From: Gammaproteobacteria bacterium | GTDB taxonomy: Bacteria; Pseudomonadota; Gammaproteobacteria; GRL18 | NCBI GenBank assembly: GCA_027012135.1 | Contig: JALUZF010000162.1 | Span: 1-64,000, forward strand | Direction: 5' to 3' | DNA length: 64,000 nucleotides | Shown here: positions 43,187 through 52,858 of the stretch, in pieces | How the letters are laid out: every line of letters starts with the position of its first letter | Position numbering within the stretch: position 1 is the stretch's first letter | Program-made: the position numbers and the translations under genes | Notes under the pieces: model-generated | The model's database searches: none | Seen by the model: only the letters and a program-made list of their open reading frames with translations | Told to the model about the DNA's origin: nothing

Positions 43187-44539
43187 ATGAAACAGAAACT
43201 AATACTGATTGACGATGAGCCCAAGGCTGGCCGCCTGATGGAGCGTTACCTGGAAGACAGTTATGACTGCCGTATTTTCCAGGATCCGCTTGCAGCCATG
43301 GACTATTTTAATGCCCATGGGGCGGATCTGGTGATCACCGATATGCAGATGCCGAACCTGACCGGTTCTGAGGTGCTGGCACAGATCCGGGCTGTGGACA
43401 AACAGATCCCGGTGATTGTGATCACTGCTTATTCTACTGTGGATAATGCTATTGAAGTACTGCGTCTGGGCGCTACGGATTTTATTAAAAAGCCCTTTGA
43501 TATTGAAGAGCTGAAAATCACTATCGACAAGGCTCTGAATGTTTCCCGGATTAAGGCTGAAAACTACCGTCTGAAACAGCGCCTGAAAGCCCGTGAGGAT
43601 CAGGACGACCGCTACCGGATGATTGGTACCGGCGGTAATATGCAGAAAGTGTACGATATTATCGATAAAATTGCGGATATTCGCTGTAATGTCATTATTG
43701 AAGGGGAATCGGGTACCGGTAAGGAACTGGTGGCCCGTGCCATTCACTTTCAGAGCCAGTCGTCAGATAAACCGTTTATCGTTATTGACTGTGGTGCGCT
43801 GACCGACAGCTTACTGCAAAGTGAATTATTCGGTTATGAAAAAGGTGCCTTTACCGGTGCTAACAGGCAGAAAAAAGGTCTGCTGGAAACCGCCTCCGGA
43901 GGTACTTTGTTTCTGGATGAAATCTGCAATATTTCTGACAATATGCAGACCAAGCTGCTGCGGGTGGTGCAGGAGCAGCAGATCACCCGGGTGGGGGGTC
44001 TGGAAACCATAGATATTGACGTGCGCTTTGTGGTCGCCACTAACCAGCCCATGGATAAAATGGTGCAGGAAGGTAAATTTCGTCATGATCTGTATCATCG
44101 TCTGAACGTAATTAATATCCAGGTACCGCCGCTGCGTTCCCGTCTGGAGGATCTGCCCTTACTCACTGAAGCGCTGATTAAACGCTTTGCAAAAAAGTAT
44201 CACCGAAATATAAAAGGCTTTGATAAAGCTTCCACTAAGCTTTTAACGAGCTACCACTGGCCGGGAAATGTGCGGGAGCTGAGTAATATTATTGAGCGGG
44301 CCGTGGCATTATCTGATAATGAAATACTGCATCTGGAAGCCATTCCCAATGCCGTGGATGCACCGGGACAGACTACAGGGGAACAGATTGATGCTGATCA
44401 GCCCACCCTGGCAGAGCTGGAAAAACGCTATATTTTAAAAATACTGGCGGCGAATAATGATAACCGGGAACAGACTGCGGCCATTTTAGGTATTAATAAA
44501 TCAACCCTCTGGCGTAAGTTGAAAGAATACGATGAGTAA
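43187..44539 (+). CDS. NtrC-family sigma-54 response regulator
   Basis: A 450-residue regulator: receiver 1-120 with Asp52 (LVITDMQMPN), AAA+ domain 145-385 with GESGTGKEL Walker A and the sigma-54 contact loop GAFTGANRQ, and a C-terminal Fis-type HTH ending AAILGINKSTLWRKLKEYDE. It needs RNA polymerase with sigma-54. Next to it lie a second histidine kinase and then soxYZ, which has a GG-N10-GC element at 46172. I infer that it controls soxYZ. Confidence 0.92.
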   Translation: MKQKLILIDDEPKAGRLMERYLEDSYDCRIFQDPLAAMDYFNAHGADLVITDMQMPNLTGSEVLAQIRAVDKQIPVIVITAYSTVDNAIEVLRLGATDFIKKPFDIEELKITIDKALNVSRIKAENYRLKQRLKAREDQDDRYRMIGTGGNMQKVYDIIDKIADIRCNVIIEGESGTGKELVARAIHFQSQSSDKPFIVIDCGALTDSLLQSELFGYEKGAFTGANRQKKGLLETASGGTLFLDEICNISDNMQTKLLRVVQEQQITRVGGLETIDIDVRFVVATNQPMDKMVQEGKFRHDLYHRLNVINIQVPPLRSRLEDLPLLTEALIKRFAKKYHRNIKGFDKASTKLLTSYHWPGNVRELSNIIERAVALSDNEILHLEAIPNAVDAPGQTTGEQIDADQPTLAELEKRYILKILAANNDNREQTAAILGINKSTLWRKLKEYDE

Positions 44540-44573
44540 AAGTATTATGTTTGAAGAGGAATGCTAAATTATC

Positions 44574-46049
44574 GTGCAGCTTTCGCCGTTTTATATTGAT
44601 ACCTCAAGAGCTGGAGACCTGACCGCAAGGCAGTTTGAAATTGTTCGGCATCGTATTGCTCAGAGCTTTGGTGCCCGGGCCGAATATTCCCCACTGGTTT
44701 ATATTATACTTATGGGCAGTTTATATGTTGCTATCCCGGAAGCCCAGCGGTTTTTCAGGTCTTACTGGTTGCTGATTGCGCTGTTATTTCTGGTGAGTTT
44801 ACTGCGTGTCAGCATTGCCCAAAGGCTGTCTGCTGCAGGGGAAGATGAATATAAACCCTATTTAAATTTCTATTACGTGCTGACACTCCTGGGAGGCCTG
44901 TTGTGGGGTATCAGCATTGCCATGATGATCCATGTTAATCAACTGGGTGAGTTCAGTCATTTGCTGCTGGTTATCTGTGTTGCGACAACAGCGGGTGCCC
45001 AGGCCACCCTGGGTTCTTATTTCAGAGTGGTTGTGCAGTTTATTCTGCTGATATGGATACCCATAATGTCGGTTTATATTCTGCTGGGCGTGGAAGGAGT
45101 GTCAAATACTTATCTGTTCCTGTCTATGACGCTGTTTTTATTATCATTTGTGATCATGCAGTCACGGCGTATTTCTATGGATTTTCAAACCGGGGTGATC
45201 CAGCAGGTGCAGCTTGAACAACGCAGTGATGAGCTTTATCAGGCCATTCAGACCATTGAACAACAACAGAAAGAAGTCCGTCAGCACCGGGATCATCTGC
45301 AGGAACTTGTGGATGAAAAAACCGAAGATCTGAACCGTGCCAGGATCCGTGCTGAAGAAGCGGACAGGGCAAAAAGTGAATTTCTGGCTAATATGTCCCA
45401 TGAATTAAGAACGCCGCTGCATTCGATTTTAAGTTTCAGCCAGTTTGGAATAGAACGCCTGGGTAAGGTGAATAATAAAAAAATCCGCAGTTACCTGGAA
45501 AAAATACATTATTCCGGAGAAATTCAGTTAAACCTGGTTAATGATCTGCTGGATCTGGCGCGTCTGGAATCCAATAGTCAGGAGCTGTTTTTTAAGCAGT
45601 ATAACCTGTATCTCCTGATTAAAAGTGTGGTGTCAGAATTAAGCAGTCTGTATGAAAATAAAAATATCCGGGTTACTACTATTTCAGAGGAAAATGAACT
45701 GTATATTCAATGTGACAGTTCCAGAATCATGCAGTTGATCCGTAATTTACTGGGTAATGCTATTAAGTTCTCACCACAGGGATCGGAAATTACCATTATC
45801 TGTGAAAAAAACCATGACTCGATCAAAATGACCATTCAGGATCAGGGACCGGGTGTGCCCGATGGAGAAAAAGAACTGATTTTTGATAAGTTTAACCAGT
45901 CCAGCCGTACCCGTACCGGAGCAGGCGGTACCGGTCTGGGCCTGGCTATCTGTGCCCAGATTATAGAGGCTCACAAAGGCCGGATCTGGGTTGAAAATGC
46001 TGAGCCTCAGGGAGCTGCATTTAAGGTTTTACTGCCGCTAAAATCTTGA
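44574..46049 (+). CDS. Membrane-bound sensor histidine kinase
   Basis: A 491-residue kinase starting at GTG, 34 bases behind the NtrC-type gene. About five or six helices (residues 45-190) form an integral membrane sensor, followed by a coiled coil (210-262) and the kinase core with H276 in MSHELRTPLHSILSFSQFG and the N box QGPGVPDGEK. No receiver of its own is attached. It may be a second input into the NtrC-type regulator, or act on another one. A strong terminator closes the gene at 46053. Confidence 0.85.
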   Translation: MQLSPFYIDTSRAGDLTARQFEIVRHRIAQSFGARAEYSPLVYIILMGSLYVAIPEAQRFFRSYWLLIALLFLVSLLRVSIAQRLSAAGEDEYKPYLNFYYVLTLLGGLLWGISIAMMIHVNQLGEFSHLLLVICVATTAGAQATLGSYFRVVVQFILLIWIPIMSVYILLGVEGVSNTYLFLSMTLFLLSFVIMQSRRISMDFQTGVIQQVQLEQRSDELYQAIQTIEQQQKEVRQHRDHLQELVDEKTEDLNRARIRAEEADRAKSEFLANMSHELRTPLHSILSFSQFGIERLGKVNNKKIRSYLEKIHYSGEIQLNLVNDLLDLARLESNSQELFFKQYNLYLLIKSVVSELSSLYENKNIRVTTISEENELYIQCDSSRIMQLIRNLLGNAIKFSPQGSEITIICEKNHDSIKMTIQDQGPGVPDGEKELIFDKFNQSSRTRTGAGGTGLGLAICAQIIEAHKGRIWVENAEPQGAAFKVLLPLKS

Positions 46050-46052
46050 ATG

Positions 46053-46114
46053 GCTAAAATAAAAGGCAGATTGCAATTTGCACAGTCAATTTGCAATCTG
46101 CCTTTTATTTTAGC
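46053..46114. terminator. Perfect 24-bp bidirectional terminator
   Basis: GCTAAAATAAAAGGCAGATT with CAA pairs over 24 bases with its exact reverse complement (46091-46114), 14-base loop. The T/A-rich outer ends serve both directions. It insulates soxYZ from the sensor genes, so soxYZ needs its own promoter. Confidence 0.85.
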
Positions 46115-46170
46115 GCACCTGTTTTATCTAATCTTATGTATCTTTTTGATATCTAATGTTTTTTGTTAAT

Positions 46171-46186
46171 TGGCATAGTCGATGCA
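46171..46186 (+). promoter_or_regulatory. Candidate sigma-54 promoter of soxYZ
   Basis: TTGGCATAGTCGATGCA has GG at 46172-46173 and GC at 46184-46185, exactly ten bases apart, as required at -24/-12. The -24 part TTGGCA is good; the -12 part ATGCA misses one base of TTGCA. It lies 86 bases before soxY and downstream of a strong terminator. Confidence 0.55.
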
Positions 46187-46271
46187 TTATTAGTGCAATA
46201 TTAGTAAGTATAAATAACAATGTACGATAAAAAGTACAACAAAAAACAACCAACAAAGGAAGGAATAAAAG

Positions 46272-46736
46272 ATGCAACGTAGACATTTCCTGAAAAACAC
46301 TATGGCAACAGGTGCTATTGCTCTGGCCGCTTCAAGTGGTCTGTTAGTCCCTGGCAGTGTGTTAGCTGCATGGAACAAGAAAGCATTTGATGCTAAAGAC
46401 GTACAGTCTGCTTTAAAAGGGGCTATCGGTACTGAACTGACTGAAGCCAGTGACAAGATTAAGATTAAGGCACCTCAGATTGCAGAAAACGGTGCGGTTG
46501 TACCTATTACTATCAGCTCTACCTTAAGCAATGTTAAGTCTATTACCATTCTGTCTGAAAAGAACGGCACTCCACTGATTGCCAAGTTCAACCTGAAAGG
46601 TAAATCTGAAGCATTTATTTCCACTCGTATCAAGATGGGCAAAACTTCCAATATCATTGCAGTTTGCGAATCCGGCGGTAAATTCTACAGCGCCAGAAAA
46701 GAAGTTAAAGTCACAATTGGTGGTTGCGGCGGTTAA
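46272..46736 (+). CDS. soxY: Thiosulfate-oxidation carrier protein SoxY
   Basis: A 154-residue carrier for sulfur intermediates in the periplasmic Sox pathway. A Tat-type leader (QRRHFLKNTMATGAI, about 2-16) ends near residue 32 (VLAAW). The C-terminus is GGCGG, the swinging arm whose cysteine carries the sulfane sulfur. RBS AAAGGAAGG. soxZ follows after 108 bases. Other sox genes (soxA, X, B, CD) are not in the window. Confidence 0.95.
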   Translation: MQRRHFLKNTMATGAIALAASSGLLVPGSVLAAWNKKAFDAKDVQSALKGAIGTELTEASDKIKIKAPQIAENGAVVPITISSTLSNVKSITILSEKNGTPLIAKFNLKGKSEAFISTRIKMGKTSNIIAVCESGGKFYSARKEVKVTIGGCGG

Positions 46737-46844
46737 TCAATAACCTCTAACACGATTTGATAATTGATATAACAAATATGTTAAGAGCAGGCCGGGCAGT
46801 CAGTTAACCGGATACTCTAAACCAATACGAACAGGAAAAGAATA

Positions 46845-47162
46845 ATGGCTAAAAGCTCAATTAAAATTCGCGCAAAAGCGAAAAATGGCGTGGTTACAGT
46901 TAAAGCACTGATCAGTCATAAAATGGAAACCGGCTTACGTAAAGATAAAAAAACAGGTAAAGTAATTCCTGCTCATTTTATTGAAGAAGTCGTTTGTGAA
47001 CACAATGGCGCACCAGTACTGGAAGCAGAATGGGGTGTTGCTATCTCCAAAAACCCATACCTGTCTTTCAAATTTAAAGGTGGTAAAGCGGGTGATACCG
47101 TTAAACTGTCCTGGAAAGACAATACTGGTAAGAGCGATTCACTGGAAACTAAAGTTAAGTAA
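46845..47162 (+). CDS. soxZ: Thiosulfate-oxidation protein SoxZ
   Basis: A 105-residue partner of SoxY without signal peptide; it is exported in complex with SoxY. The sequence SIKIRAKAKNGVVTVKALIS followed by HKMETGL and HFIEEVV matches SoxZ along its entire length. A terminator follows at 47229. Confidence 0.95.
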   Translation: MAKSSIKIRAKAKNGVVTVKALISHKMETGLRKDKKTGKVIPAHFIEEVVCEHNGAPVLEAEWGVAISKNPYLSFKFKGGKAGDTVKLSWKDNTGKSDSLETKVK

Positions 47163-47228
47163 CTAAAGTTTCAGTAAAGAGATTTACCAACGAACGATAA
47201 TCCCCCCCCATCATGAGTTGGTAATGCC

Positions 47229-47263
47229 GGGCGCAACAGGATAAAACCTGCGGCGCCTTTTTT
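47229..47263 (+). terminator. Rho-independent terminator after soxZ
   Basis: GGCGCAACAGG pairs with CCTGCGGCGCC (two mismatches) around ATAAAA, followed by TTTTTT. It closes the soxYZ transcript. Confidence 0.8.
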
Positions 47264-47459
47264 ATAGCTTTTCCAGATTATGCCAGCGCTCTTCGGCTGC
47301 CTTTAATAATTCTGCTTTTTCTGTATCTCCATCCTGCGCCAGTTTTTCAGCTTCTTCCTTCCAGCTTAACGGGGTTTCGATATCCAGTACATGTTCTTCA
47401 ATCAGTTGAAACAGTTCTTCTTCGGTTTTTGCATTGTTAATCTGTTCAAGAATGGACAT
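47262..47459 (-). CDS. Small acidic protein of unknown function
   Basis: A 65-residue helical protein, AGGAGAACC-type ribosome site upstream (read on the minus strand), ending next to the soxZ terminator. Pattern KAEEEL-type repeats with SWKEEAEKLAQDGDTEKAEL. No known family. It could be a small cytoplasmic regulator or chaperone. Confidence 0.6.
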   Translation of the reverse strand: MSILEQINNAKTEEELFQLIEEHVLDIETPLSWKEEAEKLAQDGDTEKAELLKAAEERWHNLEKL

Positions 47460-47713
47460 AGGGTTCTCCTTAATCTTTTAGTTAATCATACCACTGTATT
47501 AGTGCATGAGGTATCTGAAAAAGCGGATAAATAAGCTATAAAACAAACAAATATCAATAAATTCTAATATTAATAGATATAAATCAAGATGCAAGGAGGA
47601 ATGCTATAGCCATAACTTAGCTCTCACGTTAAAATGATGGCTTAAAATTACAGCTAATGGCTTTAAATTATAGCTATATGTTTTTAACAGGTTTTTCAGA
47701 GAACAGGTGCGTT

Positions 47714-48037
47714 ATGACAGAATCAGAATTTACCCAGCAGATTGACGAACTTATTATGTCGATTGAGGATGCGCTGGATGAACTGGAGATGGATATTGAT
47801 TATGAAAGTTCAGCCGGTATTCTGACTATTATATTGCCCAATAAATCACAGGTCATTATCAGCCGCCAGATTGCCGCTATGCAGCTATGGCTGGCCGCTA
47901 AATCCGGTGGTTTTCACTTTAATTATGATCCTGAAAAAGGCTGGCTTGATGAGCGCAGCGGCGAAGCCTTTATAGATGCTCTGAATCGTTGTCTGACAGA
48001 ACAGGCAGGTGAGCCGGTAGCACTTGAACTGGAATAG
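47714..48037 (+). CDS. cyaY: Frataxin homologue CyaY
   Basis: A 107-residue CyaY; the ATG at 47714 fits the family, the earlier ATG at 47657 would add 19 residues not present in CyaY. N-terminal acidic helix SEFTQQIDELIMSIEDALDE, then the sheet ending IILPNKSQVIISRQ and QLWLAAKSGGFHF. It regulates iron-sulfur cluster assembly. The stop overlaps the region right before the cytochrome gene. Confidence 0.93.
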   Translation: MTESEFTQQIDELIMSIEDALDELEMDIDYESSAGILTIILPNKSQVIISRQIAAMQLWLAAKSGGFHFNYDPEKGWLDERSGEAFIDALNRCLTEQAGEPVALELE

Positions 48038-48042
48038 TGAAT

Positions 48043-49143
48043 ATGAAAACTAAGTTTAACTGGATATTTTGCGGGCTGAGTTTTTTACTGGGCAGCAGCC
48101 TGTTACTGACCGCTGGTAATGCTCAGGCTGCAACGGACAATAGTGACCAGGCCAGCCTGGCCATGGGCAGTGAACTGTTCCAGATAAAATGCTCGGTCTG
48201 TCACGGCAGTGAAGGTACCGGCGGTGTGGGTATACCGCTGAACCTGGATGATTTTTTAAAAACCACCTCTGATAAATATCTGCAGCAGACCATTCGCCTG
48301 GGACGTCCTGGCCGGATCATGCCGTCATTTAATGAACTCAGTGACGTACAGGTGCAGAGCCTGATTAAATATATTCGCAGCTGGAAACCGGAAATTAAGC
48401 CGCCGGTATATGATCAGGCCCATATTGTCGGTGATAAGGAAAAAGGTAAACAGATTTTTAATTCAATCTGTATTAATTGTCATCGTGAAGCCGGAATTGG
48501 CGGTAAAGGTACCGGCGTGACCTTCTCACGGCCCCGGGATGCAGAAATTATTGCACCGGCCATTGGTAATCCGGCTTTCCTGGCGGCGGCTTCGGATCAG
48601 ATGATTAAGCGGATTATTATGACCGGTCGGGAATCTACCCCCATGATGGCGGCCACTTCCATGGGGCTGACAGAAAAGGATGTGGACAATGTTGTCACTT
48701 ATTTACGGTCCCTGGGTAAAGATGTGAAGCTGGGGCATGATCATGATTATGAACCCGGTGCTGCGGTGCTGACTTATGAATCTTCCTATTCACTGGAAGA
48801 AACTATAGATAATATCAAGGCTGCGGCTATTGGCTACAATTTCCGTTATATTCGTGAACAGACTCTTAATCGAGGCTTTGTAGAAAAAGATCAGGAAAAC
48901 AAAAATCAGTACCTGGTGTATTTCTGTAACTTTAATTTTCTTAACCAGGTTTTATCCATTGATCCACGAATTGGCATGTTTCTGCCGTTTCGGGCAACGA
49001 TTATGAAAAAGGGTGATATGGTACTGGTAATGACAGTGAATCCTAATTACCTGTGTTCCCTGTTTAACAACGCAGAGCTAAGAGAAGGCTGCGAATTTAT
49101 GTCTGAGAAATACGAAGCCATGCTGGAAGAAAGTACGCTTTAA
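48043..49143 (+). CDS. Diheme cytochrome c fused to a DUF302 domain
   Basis: A 366-residue exported protein: signal peptide to about residue 30 (NAQA), heme one in CSVCHGSEGTGG (residues about 51-62), heme two in CINCHREAGIGG (about 143-154), then a C-terminal DUF302 domain (residues about 240-350) with SSYSLEETIDNIKAAA. A preceding in-frame GTG at 48037 is possible. A second DUF302 gene follows. Electron transfer linked to sulfur chemistry is likely; the reaction is unknown. Confidence 0.85.
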   Translation: MKTKFNWIFCGLSFLLGSSLLLTAGNAQAATDNSDQASLAMGSELFQIKCSVCHGSEGTGGVGIPLNLDDFLKTTSDKYLQQTIRLGRPGRIMPSFNELSDVQVQSLIKYIRSWKPEIKPPVYDQAHIVGDKEKGKQIFNSICINCHREAGIGGKGTGVTFSRPRDAEIIAPAIGNPAFLAAASDQMIKRIIMTGRESTPMMAATSMGLTEKDVDNVVTYLRSLGKDVKLGHDHDYEPGAAVLTYESSYSLEETIDNIKAAAIGYNFRYIREQTLNRGFVEKDQENKNQYLVYFCNFNFLNQVLSIDPRIGMFLPFRATIMKKGDMVLVMTVNPNYLCSLFNNAELREGCEFMSEKYEAMLEESTL

Positions 49144-49186
49144 GGTGTTCCTTTTTACCGAATCTAAATTAATCACTATTTGACTG

Positions 49187-49681
49187 ATGCTGATGGATAC
49201 CATGAACATGACTAACCGATTCAGGCAATTAAGCCTGTCTGTACTGTTATTACTGCTGTTTGTATACTCTGCTGCTTATGCAGAACACCAGAAACTCATT
49301 ATGGGACGTTCCGTGGATGCTTTTCCGGAAACCATGAGCGCCCTGCAGGAAGAAATAAAAAAAGCCGGCTATGTACTGAGTTTTGTTCAGCGTGTGGATA
49401 TTGGTCTGACTGGTATGGGCTTTAAAACCGACAAGTACCGGGTGGTTTTTTTTGGTAAGCCGGAAGAAATCAAGGAACTGCCGGAAAAATACCCTGAGCT
49501 GGTGCCTTACCTGCCCCTGGCCATTGCCATTTTTGCTGAAGAACAGGAAACCGTACTAACCGCCATGTCCCCCGACTTCCTGGGCCCTGCTTATTTAAAA
49601 GAGCACCCGGAACTTAAAGTCATTTTTGATCGCTGGAAAAAAGACATTGAAAGCATTATTGAGGGGGTCTGTTACCAGTAA
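49187..49681 (+). CDS. Periplasmic DUF302 protein
   Basis: A 164-residue protein with signal peptide (to about residue 32, YAEHQ). The mature part has the DUF302 pattern: FPETMSALQEEIKKAGY, FVQRVDIGLTGMGFKTDKYR and VPYLPLAIAIF. Starts at 49193 or 49202 are also possible. DUF302 proteins bind small ligands or cofactors of unknown nature; the gene pairs with the cytochrome fusion before it. Convergent with cyaA. Confidence 0.8.
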   Translation: MLMDTMNMTNRFRQLSLSVLLLLLFVYSAAYAEHQKLIMGRSVDAFPETMSALQEEIKKAGYVLSFVQRVDIGLTGMGFKTDKYRVVFFGKPEEIKELPEKYPELVPYLPLAIAIFAEEQETVLTAMSPDFLGPAYLKEHPELKVIFDRWKKDIESIIEGVCYQ

Positions 49682-49703
49682 AATTCAACTGATTAATTTA
49701 GGT

Positions 49704-52700
49704 TTACAGGTTCTTGATGGCCTGATTGAGCCGGCGTTCAATTTCCTGTTTGAACTTGAGCAGCTGGGTGACCTGCAGGCCATGGCTGCTTTCAGAATCC
49801 CGCAGTTCCTGGGACAGATCAATGTCGGTAATGTAAATGGGGTAGCGTTCATTGCCCCGGCGTGCCTGTACCACTTCTTGTGCCACTTTTTTATAAACAT
49901 CCCTGCCGTATTCAAAAGAACTGAACTCTTTATCATTGGCATAAATCAGGTAACGCCGACTGCCGTCATCATTAATATCGGCAATCACCTGGATGCGGAA
50001 AAAACGGGCCGGCATACTTTGCAGGCGGGAAAACTGTTCGCTGAGTTTAAGCTGGCCGCCCTGCTTTTCAATTTCAAAGACTTCCAGCTGTAACTCCTCA
50101 GCGAGATTATCCAGTGCTTCAAGATCATCCAGTGCCACGGTGCTGTCCAGCAGTAAATCGTCCGTTGAGGGATCATTATAGACATCTAACTTGCTGCTGA
50201 AGCTCAGCCGGCTGACCACCGAATCCAGGAACAGAATAAAGTGGTTCAGATGAGTATTGTTTTTTTCCATGGCCGTGGACTGATGATACAGACAGCCGCG
50301 TTCATCAATAATATAAATATCCGTGGTTTTCCGATGGTTCTGGTAAAACAGCTGAACATGATGCTCCCGGTTTTGAGCATAGATCAGTTTTAATACCTTA
50401 TGCTGATTAAATTCACTGTCTATAATCAGGCGATGATAGTGCGGCAGGGGGTAGGCCAGTTCTCTGAACAGTTCTCTGGTATCAGGGATTTTCTGGTAGC
50501 GGGGACCGTTTTTGTCCTGCCAGATAAGATAAAAACTTTTTTCAATGGTAAATAAAAAACGGGTTGAAAAGGCATTTTTACGGCCATGAAAACTGTCCAG
50601 GATCTCGTTAAACAACTGGCTGATGCGCCTGGAAATGGCTTCGCCACGCACCGAAGAAAAACAGCACACCCGGGTAGGCCGGGCCGGAACGCGGCTGTTA
50701 AGGGCAGGTTCGGTTTCATGATTCCATTTCAGATAATGGCTTATGCACTCCAGTAGACCGGTTTCATATTTAAATTTCTGGGTCATAATTTCCCGCCAGC
50801 TGGTCAGTAAGACCTGGTCAATGCTGAACAGCAGGTTTTCATGCAGAGCGCCGAAATTGAGGGCATCGGTCTGTCTGGAAGCAATCTGGGTACCGGAGGG
50901 ATGGTTAAATAAAAAGGGATCCAGGCCGATATTGAGAAACAGGACATTTAAATCCAGTTGTGCCGGTTTGACCAGTTCGTCGGTACCGGCGTAACCCGGT
51001 GAGGCCTTGGGCCAGGTCTGCTCCAGTGTCTCCACGATCTGTTTGATTTCCCGCACAGTTAAAATCTCAATGTCCTTATTGAGTACAAAATTAGTCCGGC
51101 TGTTTATAACACGGTTAAAATACCCCCAGCACAGCAGTTTAACCAGGCTGGTGGATTTTTTAACCGGTGACGGAGTTTTGTTGTCCACCTGGCTGAAGGC
51201 GCCAATATACATGGCCCAGCCGTCCACTTCGCTGATACTGTGCAGTCCTTCATCCTGAACAACAGGGTGCAGAGAAATATGACTTTCCAGCAGATTAATT
51301 TCACTGTCATGATGAATGAGCTCAATTTTTCCGGCTTTTTTCTCAAAAGCGGCATAGAGCTTTCGGCCAAGAATATGCAGATCCCGTTTACTGATGCGCA
51401 CCGTCTGATTCTGGTAACGGAAAAAGTCAGACAGTTTCCGGTAGCTGTAGGTCAGGGCATCAATAATATTTTTATGTTCACTTTTAACTTCATCAATCTT
51501 CCACTGGGCTCGGCGATCCAGAGACACAAGTTTGGTGCGTTTCCAGTGCCAGGAGCGGACCAGCTCAAGCATAATGTTCTGCCGCCACTGGTGAGCTGAT
51601 GAATGTTTTAAATGAGTCAGGGATTCATTAACTTTCAGATACAGACACTGGCGCGCCAGTTCCAGACGGTTCATACTATCTTCATGGCGCAGATGCTCGG
51701 TAATTTTTTCAAGCATCATAATATAGGGATCGATAGTATCGACATTCAGATCGGTATTATCAGCAACCGAATCATAAATAGCCCGTTTAAAACGCATGCT
51801 GAGCAGATCCATATGAGGATGTTCTCTGGCATAACATTCCATTAACAACAGCTTTAAAATGGATTTATAAGGGGAGTCAATGCCTTTATAGATATGCCAC
51901 AATGTGGCACCGTAAAATTCTTCTGCCGGTATATTATTAATGGTGCCGAAATCAAGGTTGTCCTGCTCATTAATCAGACGTTTGTGAGTAACTCTGCTAA
52001 CGTACTGCTCATACTGCTGTTCATACTCCGGCGGTACCAGCCACCAGACGGGATAGCGGCCGGCCAGTAAAATTGAGGTTCGGTAGAACTCTTCCAGTAA
52101 TAACAGGTGCTGGGTGGTGCCGCTGCTTTCAGTGGATAATTGATCAATCCTTCCCTGCCGGAACTGTGTGGTATTGATCAGAAAAAAATTCACTTCCAGT
52201 CTAAACTTATTACACCACTGAGTAATACGTTCAGTTTTAAGCTGCAGTTCTTTTAGTTCCAGAGCAGATAAATTCTCCCGGTGACAGACCCAGACATCAA
52301 AGTCACTTTTATCTGAATAAGCAATGGTGCCGGTGCTGCCCATAAAATACAGGGCGTAAATATCATACTGGCGGTAGGCCCGGCGTTTATACTCAAATGA
52401 TTTGGCCAGTCGTCGTGCCTGACGAATGGTGTCCTTGTCAGGGTTGTAACGCGGAATGCCGGTGGGGCACTGGCTGGAAACAAAACCGGGCAGCAGGGGA
52501 TGGTTTATATGAAACAATAAAGGCAGCAGCTCTAAAAAGTCCAGTTGCCGGGTGGTCAGTGAATCCTTGGTCCGATCCAGACGGATACTGTTCAGGTGCA
52601 GGAATTTACGCAGGATCTTTTTAAAATCATACTTTTCATAATGAAAGCCATCCTGTGGAAACTGATCCCGCCTGTCCTGGCTTGCTTTTGTACTGCTGTG

Positions 52701-52706
52701 CGGCAT
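49704..52706 (-). CDS. cyaA: Class I adenylate cyclase
   Basis: A protein of about 1,000 residues that makes cAMP. The catalytic nucleotidyltransferase motif GSTGTIAYSDKSDFDVWVCH lies at about residues 126-145, followed by LTALS and the long regulatory C-terminus (family size 850-950, so somewhat long). The ATG at 52706 is used; the frame is open to a TTG at 52823, but the added 39 residues do not look like CyaA. It is divergent from the PAS/GGDEF gene. Confidence 0.9.
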   Translation of the reverse strand: MPHSSTKASQDRRDQFPQDGFHYEKYDFKKILRKFLHLNSIRLDRTKDSLTTRQLDFLELLPLLFHINHPLLPGFVSSQCPTGIPRYNPDKDTIRQARRLAKSFEYKRRAYRQYDIYALYFMGSTGTIAYSDKSDFDVWVCHRENLSALELKELQLKTERITQWCNKFRLEVNFFLINTTQFRQGRIDQLSTESSGTTQHLLLLEEFYRTSILLAGRYPVWWLVPPEYEQQYEQYVSRVTHKRLINEQDNLDFGTINNIPAEEFYGATLWHIYKGIDSPYKSILKLLLMECYAREHPHMDLLSMRFKRAIYDSVADNTDLNVDTIDPYIMMLEKITEHLRHEDSMNRLELARQCLYLKVNESLTHLKHSSAHQWRQNIMLELVRSWHWKRTKLVSLDRRAQWKIDEVKSEHKNIIDALTYSYRKLSDFFRYQNQTVRISKRDLHILGRKLYAAFEKKAGKIELIHHDSEINLLESHISLHPVVQDEGLHSISEVDGWAMYIGAFSQVDNKTPSPVKKSTSLVKLLCWGYFNRVINSRTNFVLNKDIEILTVREIKQIVETLEQTWPKASPGYAGTDELVKPAQLDLNVLFLNIGLDPFLFNHPSGTQIASRQTDALNFGALHENLLFSIDQVLLTSWREIMTQKFKYETGLLECISHYLKWNHETEPALNSRVPARPTRVCCFSSVRGEAISRRISQLFNEILDSFHGRKNAFSTRFLFTIEKSFYLIWQDKNGPRYQKIPDTRELFRELAYPLPHYHRLIIDSEFNQHKVLKLIYAQNREHHVQLFYQNHRKTTDIYIIDERGCLYHQSTAMEKNNTHLNHFILFLDSVVSRLSFSSKLDVYNDPSTDDLLLDSTVALDDLEALDNLAEELQLEVFEIEKQGGQLKLSEQFSRLQSMPARFFRIQVIADINDDGSRRYLIYANDKEFSSFEYGRDVYKKVAQEVVQARRGNERYPIYITDIDLSQELRDSESSHGLQVTQLLKFKQEIERRLNQAIKNL

Positions 52707-52858
52707 ATTGAGCGGCTTATAAGGGTGCTGATTATATTTAGGTGGCAAAGATGCTGTTAATAATCTAAAATTATAGCAGTAATCCCCAAAATAAATAGAA
52801 ATGGCAGGATAGCCTGATAACAAATTTCACCTGAATCCGAGCTGTACAGGAGAAAGAG

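Noticed and set aside
43199-43747. 182-residue minus-strand ORF
   Set aside because: Antisense shadow of the NtrC-type regulator gene.
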